Made by a program: the position numbers and the translations under genes. From CBDCKN01 sp965219035 (lineage in GTDB: Bacteria; Gemmatimonadota; Gemmatimonadetes; Longimicrobiales; Gaopeijiaceae), in the NCBI GenBank assembly GCA_965219035.1, contig CBDCMR010000001.1:372001-436000 (forward strand): 64,000 nucleotides of DNA. The letters are read 5' to 3'. The notes under the pieces were generated by a model. The model saw only the letters and a program-made list of their open reading frames with translations, was not told where the DNA came from and made no database searches. Of this stretch, positions 9,255 through 18,047 are shown one piece after another. Position 1 is the stretch's first letter, and every line of letters begins with the position of its first letter.

Positions 9255-11051
9255 TCAACACCTCAGAAGCCGAATGTCTGATGCACGTACAGATGCCGAA
9301 CGGAGCGAGCTTGTATCCATCGACAACGTTCGGGACGCGGCGGATGCCAGCGCGGCATGGAGAAGGGATTCGAGAAGGCGACTGCGAGTGGCATCTGCGG
9401 CAGCAAGACCGGCCTCCATATGATCGCAGAGCGCCATCAGTGCATCTATCTCGGCGACGATGCGGTGCTGCTCAGCGAGCGGTGGAAGCGCAACGTGCAT
9501 TGCCAGCCAGGCGGGGTAGTATATGGTCTGGTGAACGGCTCCCTTACTGAATCGAGGAATCGCAGGACGCTCAGCCATCATGACAAGTTGAAGCCATTCT
9601 GGCGCTAGGGCCTCGGTCGGGACCCAGTTCACAAAGTCCTGACTTGTGGCCATCGGCCGCCCCATTATGACCACATATCCAACGGATGCTGTTCTGCTGA
9701 AACAAACGGTTCCTTCGGGTAACAGGCGTGCTGCGGAATTCGCCAATCCCGCTTCGTTCGTATGCTGAATCGTATTGAAGATGCGCCCATCGTTGTGTAA
9801 TCGTGCATCGACGAGCCCCATCCACGGAACATCGCCACCCCACCAATCAGCCCTGCTGCGGCTCGGGGTGTGACCGCTCTCGATGCGGGCTACCTGAACC
9901 AGCGGCACCCAAAGCCATCCAGGCGGACTTGGAATTTCAGGTCTGTTGATCGATAATCCACAATCGCCCGGAATAGACTCAGGGCTCCGTTTCGCATAAC
10001 GCGCCGGAAGAGGCGGTTTCTCCGTGCGCTGCAGCAACTCCGACGCCGGTTCATCCTCTGGATCCTGCTCGACCAGTCTGCCGCGCACGGCAAGGCTGAG
10101 AATGGTTTGGCGCAGGTGCTTGATCTGATCGGCACGGGCTGTCAGTGCTGGAAGGGCATCGATGGCAAAGCGGGCGTGGGAACGAAACGCCGGGACATCC
10201 GTGCCGGGTGCGCTCAGACGAGCCAGACTAGCCTTTGTCAGCCGATCGCGGGTGTCCTCACGCGCGGCGCGTGCTTCCTCCAGCCGGTCGCAGAGCGCCA
10301 TGAGCTCATCGACCTTGGCAACGATGCAGCGCTGCTCAGCGAGGGGCGGGAGAGGGATTGGCTGGACTTCGAACTCTGCGTACTTAAGACTCTGAACCGT
10401 CGTCCCTGTCTTTACCAGATCCTTCAGAATGAAAGTGGTCAAGCCGCGGAACATTATCTGTAGATATCGTTCTTGACCCTTCAAGAAAGGAACCAAGACT
10501 TTCAGATCCTGATTGCTCGTCGCAGGAACACGGTTAATCGCAACGGGAAATGTTCGCTTGAGAATCCCACTTCGGGCGACCATGAAAAGGCTCCCCACCG
10601 GGAACACCTTAAGGCGAGTATCCGATAGGGCCTTCTCGGTGATCTTTAGTTCAGAGTCAGATACCGCATCAGCCCTAATGTCCTTGGGCGAAAGCCAAGT
10701 CACGGTTCCATCCCAATACTCAGGTCGGTTCTTGGAGGGTGTCATGCCTCCGGCCAGCGTCCCTATGTCGCCTAGCCGTATCCAAGTCCAGTGTATTGGC
10801 ACTTCAAAAGGGACCTCCGTGCGGTCAATCGGGGTTGATGGCTTTGGCTTCCTTATATTGCCAATCCTCACTAGTCGCGCCTTTGTGGCCGTGATCCGCT
10901 TCAACAAATCCGATGCAGGCTCATCGGTCGGATTCTGCTCAACCAGCTTGCCGCGCACGGCGAGGTCCAGCACGAACTGGCGCAGGCGGCTGACAGCGTC
11001 CGGCGTGTCGGCGACACGGTCGTAAAGAGCAAGCAGCCGGTCGGTGTTCAC
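9255..11051 (-). CDS. hsdS: Type I restriction-modification specificity subunit HsdS
   Basis: The subunit that sets the recognition sequence of the type I complex. Its 598 residues contain two target-recognition domains, each entered by a proline/tryptophan motif (HWTWIRLGDIG, about residue 88; GWLWVPLVQVARI, about 378) and each ending with a conserved PPLAEQ helix (PLPPLAEQRCIVAKVDEL; LPPLAEQHRIVAEIDAL). Long helical repeats (LAVRGKLVEQNPTDEPAS and LAVRGRLVEQDPEDEPAS) precede each. Start is GTG 11051, overlapping the hsdM stop as GTGA, so translation is coupled. The bipartite target cannot be read from sequence. The last ~35 residues look like a non-homologous tail. Confidence 0.9.
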   Translation of the reverse strand: MNTDRLLALYDRVADTPDAVSRLRQFVLDLAVRGKLVEQNPTDEPASDLLKRITATKARLVRIGNIRKPKPSTPIDRTEVPFEVPIHWTWIRLGDIGTLAGGMTPSKNRPEYWDGTVTWLSPKDIRADAVSDSELKITEKALSDTRLKVFPVGSLFMVARSGILKRTFPVAINRVPATSNQDLKVLVPFLKGQERYLQIMFRGLTTFILKDLVKTGTTVQSLKYAEFEVQPIPLPPLAEQRCIVAKVDELMALCDRLEEARAAREDTRDRLTKASLARLSAPGTDVPAFRSHARFAIDALPALTARADQIKHLRQTILSLAVRGRLVEQDPEDEPASELLQRTEKPPLPARYAKRSPESIPGDCGLSINRPEIPSPPGWLWVPLVQVARIESGHTPSRSRADWWGGDVPWMGLVDARLHNDGRIFNTIQHTNEAGLANSAARLLPEGTVCFSRTASVGYVVIMGRPMATSQDFVNWVPTEALAPEWLQLVMMAERPAIPRFSKGAVHQTIYYPAWLAMHVALPPLAEQHRIVAEIDALMALCDHMEAGLAAADATRSRLLESLLHAALASAASRTLSMDTSSLRSASVRASDIRLLRC

Positions 11052-12499
11052 TGCAACAGGGCTTCGGTCAGGATTTCCTTCAACTGGTTTCTCACAGATT
11101 TCACCTCAGCCTCGGCGCTCGTCAGTTCCTCAAGAAGCGCCTCGGGATCGCCATGATCCTCTTCCTCGGCATGAGGATTCTTGATGTCGAGGTTGTAGCC
11201 GCGTGCCTTGATCTCCTCGACGCTCACCTTCCAGGCGCAATCACCCTCCTCTCGGCCCGTGCGTTCCGCCCCGCCCCACCAGGCGGCACAGCCTTCCAGA
11301 TGCTCCAACCGGATGGGCCTGGTCATGGAATAGGCCTTCTGCCCCTCGGGCACGAGATGCTCCCAGAACCAGATGTCCTTGGTCGGCTCGCCCTTCTCGA
11401 AGAACAGCAGGTTTGTCCCGATCGAGGCATAGGGGCGGAACACCGAGTTCGGCAGGCGCACGATGGTGTGAAGGCTGCATTCCCTCATCAGGTGCTCCTT
11501 GAGCCGCGTCTTGACACCCTCGCCGAACAGGGAGCCGTCGGGCAGGACCACGGCAGCCCTGCCACCGGGCTTCAGAAGCCGGATGATCAGGGCGAGGAAC
11601 AGGTCCGCGGTCTCGCGCGTCTGGAAGTGCTTCGGGAAGTTCGACTCGATGCCGTCCTCCTCCTTGCCGCCGAAAGGCGGATTGGTCAGCACGATGTCCA
11701 CGCGCTCGTCCCGGCCCCAGGAGATGTAGGGACGCGCGAGCGTGTTATCGTGGCGCAGGAAGGACGAATCCTCGATGCCGTGCAGGAGCATGTTCGTGAC
11801 GGCGAGCATGTGGGGAAGCGGCTTCTTTTCTACGGCACGCAGGGAGGCCTGCATTGTTGCCTCGTCTTCAGGGCGCTTCACGTAGTGCTCGCGCATGTGA
11901 CGGATGGCGCAGGTCAGGAACCCGCCGGTGCCACAAGCCGGATCGAACAGCGTCTCGCCCGGTTTCGGGTTGATCATCCGGGCCATGAACGAGGTCACGG
12001 CACGCGGCGTATAGTATTCGCCTGCGTTGCCGGCCGATTGGAGGTCGTTCAGGATCTGCTCGTAGATGTCGCCGAAGTGTCGGCGCGCAGCCAGGTTGTT
12101 GAAATTGATGCCGTTGATCTTGTTGACGACCTGCCGCATCAGCTGGCCGGATTTCATGTAGTTGTAGGCATCCTCGAACACGTCACGCACGACGTTCGCG
12201 CGAGGGCCGGCCCTGGGCGGGAGCTCTTTCAGCTGCGGAAAGAGCTCGCCGTTGACGAAGTCGAGCAGCTCCTCGCCCGTCATGCCTTCCGGGTCGGCGG
12301 CCCAGTTCCGCCAACGCAGACGGACGGGAACAGGCGAACGGTAGCCTTCCTTGAGAAGCTCGAGCTCCTGGTCCTGGTCGTCGATGATCTTGAGGAAGAA
12401 CATCCAGCACAGTTGGCTGATGCGCTGCGCATCGCCATCGACGCCCACGTCCTGGCGCATGATGTTCTGAATGGATCTGACGAGGGTGCTTACGGACAT
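11048..12499 (-). CDS. hsdM: Type I restriction-modification methyltransferase HsdM
   Basis: N6-adenine DNA methyltransferase subunit, 483 residues. The N-terminal helical domain (MSVSTLVRSIQNIMRQD...) is followed by the SAM-binding motif FDPACGTGGFL (about residue 182) and the catalytic NPPF motif (about 272). It transfers methyl groups from SAM to the site chosen by HsdS and is needed for both modification and restriction. ATG 12499 lies 3 bp after the hsdR stop. The C-terminal ~40 residues are coiled-coil-like, as expected for HsdS contact. The three genes form one operon reading hsdR, hsdM, hsdS. All motifs are intact. Confidence 0.93.
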   Translation of the reverse strand: MSVSTLVRSIQNIMRQDVGVDGDAQRISQLCWMFFLKIIDDQDQELELLKEGYRSPVPVRLRWRNWAADPEGMTGEELLDFVNGELFPQLKELPPRAGPRANVVRDVFEDAYNYMKSGQLMRQVVNKINGINFNNLAARRHFGDIYEQILNDLQSAGNAGEYYTPRAVTSFMARMINPKPGETLFDPACGTGGFLTCAIRHMREHYVKRPEDEATMQASLRAVEKKPLPHMLAVTNMLLHGIEDSSFLRHDNTLARPYISWGRDERVDIVLTNPPFGGKEEDGIESNFPKHFQTRETADLFLALIIRLLKPGGRAAVVLPDGSLFGEGVKTRLKEHLMRECSLHTIVRLPNSVFRPYASIGTNLLFFEKGEPTKDIWFWEHLVPEGQKAYSMTRPIRLEHLEGCAAWWGGAERTGREEGDCAWKVSVEEIKARGYNLDIKNPHAEEEDHGDPEALLEELTSAEAEVKSVRNQLKEILTEALLQ

Positions 12500-12502
12500 C
12501 TC

Positions 12503-14860
12503 TTAGGCGATCTCCCTGTAGAGAGCGAACTGAAGATCGTGCACGGCCCGATCGAAATCGGGCTTCCCACCGAAGGCGCTGACCAGTTCTACCGGAGTGC
12601 CGAGGCTGTCAAGTGGCGGGATCTTAAGCACGTTGGTGTCGTCGAGATTGAGTATGCCCTCGTCGGCGTACTTGTCGAGCAACGCGCCGAGCACGGCGCG
12701 GGCCTGACCTCCGTATTTCGTGAACACGTCCCGCTTCTTGACGTTCTCAGCCCGTTCGCGGCGGGTCAGCGGTTTGGCATCGAAGGCGATGTGACAGACG
12801 AGATCGAAGGGGTCGAGATCCTTGCTCAACTCGTCGACGATCACGGTAAGCGGCAGACCCTCGGCCGCCAGCTCATCGATGATCGCCTGCTTGCGCTCCA
12901 CGGCGTTCCAACGGGTCAGGAAGTCGTCAAGGCTTGCGAAGCGCCTGCGCAAGGCCTTCCTCGTGAAGTCGCGCAGCGACTCGGTCACCAACTTGCCGTG
13001 GCCGTCGAGGTATGTCACCCGCTCGCCGACGATGGCCACCTCAACGCCGTCGATATAAATCTTCTTCTGTGGCCCCATCCCCGGGGGCGGTGGTGGATCC
13101 CCTCCATCGATAACGGTCTCGTCGTCGCCGAGCCCGTCGTCGTCCGTAGGCGCCACATCGGGCGGGTCGATGGGATCGCCTTCTCCCGGCTCGTAGACCT
13201 GCACGGGTTCGCCGTCGTACTCCGGGTCCGCGAAGTGACTAGTAGCGCCCCGGAAGTCGATGAGCGTGAAGTAGAACTTGCCGGTGTCCTCGTGCACGTG
13301 GGTGCCGCGCCCGACGATCTGTTTGAACTCGGTCATCGACCCCACCGCTCGCTCGAGCACTATCAACTGGCAGGTCTGCACATCGACGCCGGTGGACAGC
13401 AGACGCGACGTGGTGACGAGGACGGGGTACTTTGATTCCGGATCGATGAAGTTGCCGAGTTCGGTATGTCCCGCCGGATCGCCGCCCGTGATCCGCATGA
13501 CGTAACGTGAGTTGCCTCCGACGAGATCGGTGTTCTCGTTGATCAACGCCTGACGCATCCGCGCGGCGTGTTCCTGATCGACGCAAAAGATGATCGCTTT
13601 CTGAAAGCGATCGCCGCTCTCCTTCAGGAACGCCGTGACCTTCCGCGCTACCAGTGTCGTCCGCCCGTCGATGACCAGCGTACGGTCGAAGTCCTTGACG
13701 TTGTAGACGCGATCCTCAACCTCCTCGCCGTCGCGGTCGAGCTGGCCCTTCTCCGGACGGTAGCCCTCGACATCGCGGTCGATATGGACCCTGACCACCT
13801 TGTAGGGAGCGAGGAAGCCGTCGCGGATGCCCTGCTTCAAGGAGTAGGAGAAGACCGGCTCTCCGAAGTAGGCGATGTTAGAGACGTACTTCGTCTCCTT
13901 CGGCGTGGCGGTGAGGCCGATCTGGGTTGCGGAGGAGAAGTACTCGAGGATCTCGCGCCACGCCGAATCGTCGGCGGCACTGCCCCGGTGGCATTCGTCG
14001 ATCACGATCAGATCGAAAAACGCCGGCGAGAACTTCCGGTAGGCCTTCTGGTGTTCCTCCAGACCGGTGATCGCCTGATAGAGGCCGAGATAGACCTCGT
14101 AGGAGGGATCGATATTGCCCGAGAGCTTGGTCATCGTCCCGCCGAAGGGGCGGAAATCGTTCGCCATCGTCTGATCGACGAGCACGTTGCGGTCGGCGAG
14201 GAACAGGATGCGCTTCTTGCGTCGCGCCTTCCACAGCCGCCAGATGATCTGGAAGGCGGTGTACGTCTTGCCCGTGCCCGTGGCCATGACGAGCAGGATG
14301 CGGTCCTGCCCCTTGGCGATGGCCTCGATCGCCGCGTTGATGGCGTTGGCCTGGTAGTAGCGCGGCGTCTTGCCGCTGCCGTCATCGAAATAGTCTTGAA
14401 GGACGATCTCCTCGGCTTCCGGCGTCAGGCCCTTCCAGGTCCGATAGCGCCCCCACAGATCGGCTGGTGACGGAAAGGCGTCGAGCGGCAGGTCTGCCTC
14501 GTGAGGCGTACTGGCCCCCGTACGGTCGTGGAACACGAAGCCGTCGCCGTTCGAAGAGAACACGAAGGGGATGTTCAGGGTCTCGGCGTAGTCGAGCGCC
14601 TGCTGCATGCCGTCGCCGACGCTGTGGGTATTGTCCTTCGCCTCGATCACCGCGATCGGGATGTTCGGCTTGAAGTACAGGATGTAGTCGGCGCGCTTGG
14701 CCTTACCGCGCGTGACCAGCTTGCCGCGCACGATGATGCGGCCCTTGGTGAAGCTCACCTCCTCGCGAAGCTGCGAGATCTCGTCCCACCCGGCCCTGCG
14801 CAGGGCGGGCGTGATGAACTTCGTACAGATGTCGCGCTCCGACAGGCTTCGCTTGTCCAT
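12503..14860 (-). CDS. hsdR: Type I restriction endonuclease motor subunit HsdR
   Basis: 785 residues, short for HsdR but complete. The N-terminal nuclease domain shows ADYILYF...IAVIEAKDN (the PD-(D/E)xK type core, about residues 57-77). The superfamily 2 motor follows with MATGTGKTYTAF (Walker A, about 193), VIDECHRG (DExH, about 287), GLTATP and the motif VI region QIVGRGTHVHEDTG. The C-terminal helical domain contacts HsdM. It translocates DNA using ATP and cuts far from unmethylated sites. It is the first gene of the operon; a 31-bp gap separates its start from the antitoxin-like gene upstream. Confidence 0.92.
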   Translation of the reverse strand: MDKRSLSERDICTKFITPALRRAGWDEISQLREEVSFTKGRIIVRGKLVTRGKAKRADYILYFKPNIPIAVIEAKDNTHSVGDGMQQALDYAETLNIPFVFSSNGDGFVFHDRTGASTPHEADLPLDAFPSPADLWGRYRTWKGLTPEAEEIVLQDYFDDGSGKTPRYYQANAINAAIEAIAKGQDRILLVMATGTGKTYTAFQIIWRLWKARRKKRILFLADRNVLVDQTMANDFRPFGGTMTKLSGNIDPSYEVYLGLYQAITGLEEHQKAYRKFSPAFFDLIVIDECHRGSAADDSAWREILEYFSSATQIGLTATPKETKYVSNIAYFGEPVFSYSLKQGIRDGFLAPYKVVRVHIDRDVEGYRPEKGQLDRDGEEVEDRVYNVKDFDRTLVIDGRTTLVARKVTAFLKESGDRFQKAIIFCVDQEHAARMRQALINENTDLVGGNSRYVMRITGGDPAGHTELGNFIDPESKYPVLVTTSRLLSTGVDVQTCQLIVLERAVGSMTEFKQIVGRGTHVHEDTGKFYFTLIDFRGATSHFADPEYDGEPVQVYEPGEGDPIDPPDVAPTDDDGLGDDETVIDGGDPPPPPGMGPQKKIYIDGVEVAIVGERVTYLDGHGKLVTESLRDFTRKALRRRFASLDDFLTRWNAVERKQAIIDELAAEGLPLTVIVDELSKDLDPFDLVCHIAFDAKPLTRRERAENVKKRDVFTKYGGQARAVLGALLDKYADEGILNLDDTNVLKIPPLDSLGTPVELVSAFGGKPDFDRAVHDLQFALYREIA

Positions 14861-14891
14861 CCGGCTCAGCGGCCTCCAGTTCCGTTCCAGG

Positions 14892-15080
14892 TCACTCCCC
14901 TTCCTCCTTTTCCGGGCGTGTCTCAGGCGTGTCGAGCGCCTTCAGCCGCTCGTATTCCTCTACCGAGAGCACCACGACAACCGGGCGCCCATGCTTGGCC
15001 ACCGTGACGGGCGACGCGCGGGCGAGGTCGATGAGTCGGCCGAAGCCGTACTTCGCGTCCTTTGCGCTCAGCGTCTGCAT
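14892..15080 (-). CDS. Phd/YefM-type antitoxin without a visible toxin
   Basis: A 62-residue protein with the Phd/YefM fold: MQTLSAKDAKYGFGRLIDLARASPVTVAKHGRPVVVVLSVEEYERL, i.e. the N-terminal DNA-binding segment followed by the conserved KHGRPVVVVLS strand and EEYERL helix. Such proteins repress their own operon and neutralise a Doc or RelE-type toxin. No toxin gene is next to it; hsdR starts 31 bp downstream on the same strand. Stand-alone Phd-like genes are known beside type I restriction operons, so a role as operon repressor is plausible (inference). Confidence 0.75.
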   Translation of the reverse strand: MQTLSAKDAKYGFGRLIDLARASPVTVAKHGRPVVVVLSVEEYERLKALDTPETRPEKEEGE

Positions 15081-15494
15081 GCGATCCCTCCGGCTGGTGG
15101 CAACTTAAGTCTTGGCCAATTTGGCCGAACGGCGCAAGCCGAACGGCACCCGCGCAGAGCCTGCCGCGACACGTTTTGTACGTGCCCCGGTCCGCGCGGC
15201 CCGGGAACGATGATCGATGGCTATACGGCTTGGCGTTCGAGGCGGCTTCCGGGGGGCGGACCTTGACCGCCGGTCGCCGGGGGTCGGTGGCGTGCCGTGC
15301 GTGCACATCGACATCGGGGTGCATGTGCACGAAAACGCCGCTTCCATGTGCACGCCAGCGGTTCCGCATGTCGCTGGCGGCGTTTCGGTTGCACCACGAC
15401 CGCCGGAGCGGCGATGCCGTTCCGGCGGGTGCGGCCGTGGCGGTAGCGACCCCCCCTCCGGGAAGGGTTTTCAACGCCGCTGCCAGGCGGCGGA
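15081..15494. other. Intergenic, possible integrase arm or attachment region
   Basis: No convincing gene. At about 15295-15356 the hexamer GTGCAC occurs three times, twice within CATGTGCACG, and at 15456-15480 there is GGGAAGGGTTTTCAACGCCGCT, close to motifs at about 24250 and 57030. Being at the 3' side of the integrase gene, the repeats could be arm-type integrase sites, which is speculative. Confidence 0.3.
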
Positions 15495-16877
15495 TCACCC
15501 AGTTCGCCGACCGTCCAGCCGGTGTGTCGGCGCTACCGCGAAGGACCCGGGCGGGGAGCTGGGGACAGGGCCGACCGTGGGAGGCACGGCTCCAGCTACC
15601 GGGAACGGCGGGCCGTGAGTTGGTGTTCCGGGATCCCCGGCGACGTTGGTATTTCGGAAAGCCCCGGTTCCGTGAGTCGCCTCGATCTCTTCCCCGGCCC
15701 TGAGCCGGTCCAGATAGTCGGCCCAGGCCTGCATCATCACGCGGCGCTCGGGCAGGAACGCCGTCCGGTTGTAGGCCCGGCCGTTGGGGTCCCTGACCCG
15801 GTGGGCCAGCTGGTGCTCGATGAAGTCGGGCCGGAAGCCCAGCACCTCGTCCAAGATGGTGCGCGCCATCGCCCGGAAGCCATGCGGCGTCATCCGTTCC
15901 GGAGGGATGTCCAAGGCCCGGAACGCCCCCCAAAAGGTGGTGTTGCTCATCGTCCGGTCGCGTTGCCGATAGCGCGCATTCGGGAACACGTAGCGGTGGT
16001 GACCCGTCACGGGATGCAACTCGCGAAGGATCTCGACCGCCTGACGCGCCAGTGGGACCACATGCGGCGTGTCGGTCTTGGTCGCCGTGTAGCGCCACTC
16101 GGCTCCATCGAGGTCGATGTCGGCCCATTCGGCCTTGCGCAACTCGCCGGGCCGCACGAAGAGCAGCGGCACCAGACGCAGCGCGCACCGCACCGGCAGC
16201 GTGCCCGGGTAGCCGTCCAGGAGCCGCAGAAGCGGGCCGACCTCCTTCGGGTCGGTGATCGCCGCGAAGTGCTTCCGCTTCACCGGAGGGAAGGCTCCGC
16301 GCAGGTCCCCCGACACGTCCCGCTCCGCCCGGCCCGTTGCCACCGCATAGCGCAGCACCCGCCCACAGACCTGAAGCGTGCGATGCGCCGTGTCCAGGGT
16401 GCCGCGGGCTTCGATGCGGCGCAGCGCGGCCAGCAGCTCCGGTGCCGTGAGCTCCGCGACCGGCTTCTCTCCGATCCACGGGAAGATGTCCCTACCCAGA
16501 TCGCGCTCGAGTCGCCGAGCGTAGCTCGCGCACCAGTTCGGCGAGTGCTTGGCGAGCCATTCAGCGGCCACGGCCTCGAAGCTGTTCCTGGCCCATTGCC
16601 GCTTCGACTGCTTCTGCGCCTTCCGGTAGGCGCTCGGGTCGATGTCCCGGGCCAGCAGCTTGCGGGAATCGTCGCGCCGCTCGCGGGCGAGCTTCAGCGA
16701 GACCTCGGGATAGATGCCCATCGAGATCCGCTTCTCCTTGTCGGCGAAACGGTACTTGAAGCGCCAGGCCTTGGTGCCGCGCGGGGAGATCTCGAGGTAC
16801 AGGCCCCGGCTGTCGTAGAGCTTGCGCGGCTTGTCGCGGGGCTTGGCCTTTCGGATGGCGGTGTCGGTCAGCGGCAT
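15495..16877 (-). CDS. P4-type tyrosine integrase
   Basis: Site-specific recombinase of the P4/IntP4 group. ATG 16877 (MPLTDTAIRKAKPRDK) is preferred; the frame is open to 16946 but the family starts at MPLTD. Domains in order: DUF4102-like arm-binding domain (about residues 1-90), core-binding domain (about 95-195), catalytic domain (about 200-395). Catalytic residues visible are R in FVRPGELRKAEW, H-x-x-R in TPHGFRAMART, H in IEHQLAH and the tyrosine in GRAYNRTAF. A Pro/Gly-rich tail follows RLRAGEEIE. Such enzymes integrate genomic islands, usually at tRNA ends; I see no tRNA here. It lies beside a coupling-protein fragment, so island boundaries are probably near. Confidence 0.88.
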   Translation of the reverse strand: MPLTDTAIRKAKPRDKPRKLYDSRGLYLEISPRGTKAWRFKYRFADKEKRISMGIYPEVSLKLARERRDDSRKLLARDIDPSAYRKAQKQSKRQWARNSFEAVAAEWLAKHSPNWCASYARRLERDLGRDIFPWIGEKPVAELTAPELLAALRRIEARGTLDTAHRTLQVCGRVLRYAVATGRAERDVSGDLRGAFPPVKRKHFAAITDPKEVGPLLRLLDGYPGTLPVRCALRLVPLLFVRPGELRKAEWADIDLDGAEWRYTATKTDTPHVVPLARQAVEILRELHPVTGHHRYVFPNARYRQRDRTMSNTTFWGAFRALDIPPERMTPHGFRAMARTILDEVLGFRPDFIEHQLAHRVRDPNGRAYNRTAFLPERRVMMQAWADYLDRLRAGEEIEATHGTGAFRNTNVAGDPGTPTHGPPFPVAGAVPPTVGPVPSSPPGSFAVAPTHRLDGRRTG

Positions 16878-17036
16878 GTTGGGGCACCGGTTGAGGTTGC
16901 TGGAATCTGCCCCAGTAAAGTGCCCCATAAATGACGTGGCTGTCAAGGGGTGGCACTGGACGTTCCGGAGTATGGGAAATCTCCCAACTCATTATATATC
17001 ACTGTTTATGTGTACACTAAGGAGCATTACTGCACG

Positions 17037-17270
17037 TCAATACATGCGCCGGTGCAGTTCGATGATCCAGCGCACGAGATTCGTATAGGCTTGCTGCCAG
17101 AACGGTTCGCGGCTCTTGCCGAAGAGCTGGTTGATCAGGGATGAGACGCTGTATGCGAGCGAGTAAGTGTCGAGCAGCGGATCGTCGAGCGGGTTCCACT
17201 GCCAGGACCCGTCCAGCCCGATTTCCAGGTAGTCGTCCGCGCGGCCGGCCTTCTCGAGGATCCCCCGCAC
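17037..17270 (-). pseudogene. Fragment of a conjugative coupling protein (VirD4/TraG-like)
   Basis: An internal piece of ~77 codons (GLDGSWQWNPLDDPLLDTYS, then a segment ending REPFWQQAYTNLVRWIIEL). The NPLDDP and FWQQAYTNLVRW segments resemble the ATPase core of type IV secretion coupling proteins. Both ends are missing: the reading frame starts at a GTG-like internal codon and runs out at about 17037, close to AT-rich DNA before the integrase. Together with the truncated operon at 25-32 kb it shows that a conjugative element was once here and has been rearranged. Confidence 0.5.
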
Positions 17271-17429
17271 GCTTGGCAGAAGCAGGGATCAGTCTTCGCA
17301 AGTCCCGATGGGACAACGACTTGGCTACACGCTACGGGCTACGTGTATCACCTGGTGTGTCCGAAGGTTGTAAACCGTATTACCCGTTGGGTTTACGACA
17401 GAAACGGAGAGATCTAGAGGCTCGACCGC

Positions 17430-17749
17430 AGCATGATCGCCGCCCGCGTATCGCCGGCCGCGGGCGGGCGCGGTCCAATTTACTTCACCGCCGGGGAAAT
17501 GACGCTGCTGCGCGCACTGATCGTCGGCCCGCGACGCTCAACCGCCATCCCCTGGCCAGGGAGTTCTGCCGGGGCAGCGGCTGGGTCAAGCCCGACAGCG
17601 GCCTGAAGGACATCATGGCTCGGGTGCCCATGCTCACCGACCGCCCCGCCACGGCTCGACCGAACGCTTACGCCCCACGGGACGACCGAACGGTTTCGGC
17701 GAACGGAGCCCGGTCATGGGGATTCCCCTACCAACGGAGCAAAGGGTGA
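17430..17749 (+). pseudogene. DUF4338/DruA-like N-terminal remnant
   Basis: Two overlapping frames together resemble the start of DUF4338 proteins: YFTAGEMTLLRALIVG in one frame, then LNRHPLAREFCRGSGWVKPD and GLKDIMARVPML in another, so a single-base shift lies near 17525. The catalytic part is absent and the frame ends at 17749. DUF4338 proteins occur in Druantia-type defence loci and as transposon-linked genes; this remnant cannot be assigned to either. Recognition is from motif memory, moderate at best. Confidence 0.4.
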
Positions 17750-17785
17750 TCCCAGGGGTGATTGGGTAAATAGGCTAGAATTCGT

Positions 17786-17812
17786 AACATACTGTATAAC
17801 ATATAGTTAGCG
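17786..17812. promoter_or_regulatory. AT-rich imperfect dyad upstream of the TonB receptor
   Basis: A sharply AT-rich patch in GC-rich DNA contains TAACATACTG and CATATAGTTA as imperfect inverted halves around a central TATAA, about 240 bp before the receptor start. It could be a repressor operator (Fur-, CopY- or BlaI-like) or a promoter; no consensus match is convincing. Confidence 0.3.
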
Positions 17813-18047
17813 CATTTATTACGGCGGACTAGGCGGTGTACCTCACCGGCGAGACGAGAGAAGCAAAGGCCGCAACGCCAAGTTGACGGTCCATCGTGCT
17901 CAGATTGGCTCTCGACCGTCTTCTCGTAGAGCTATTCTCGACGAGAGCACTCCCCCGCGAAGGGTCGATCCCGTCCGCCCCGACAGTGGCTAGGCTGCAG
18001 CTGGGGGCGTAACCTGCAGTAGTCACGGTGACATGAGGAGACAAGCA

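Noticed and set aside
11153..13435. 760-codon plus-strand frame opposite hsdM and hsdR
   Set aside because: Antisense shadow of clearly conserved genes; composition is that of a reversed GC-rich frame and no family is visible.
15522..16934. 470-codon plus-strand frame opposite the integrase
   Set aside because: Shadow frame; the integrase on the other strand has all catalytic motifs.
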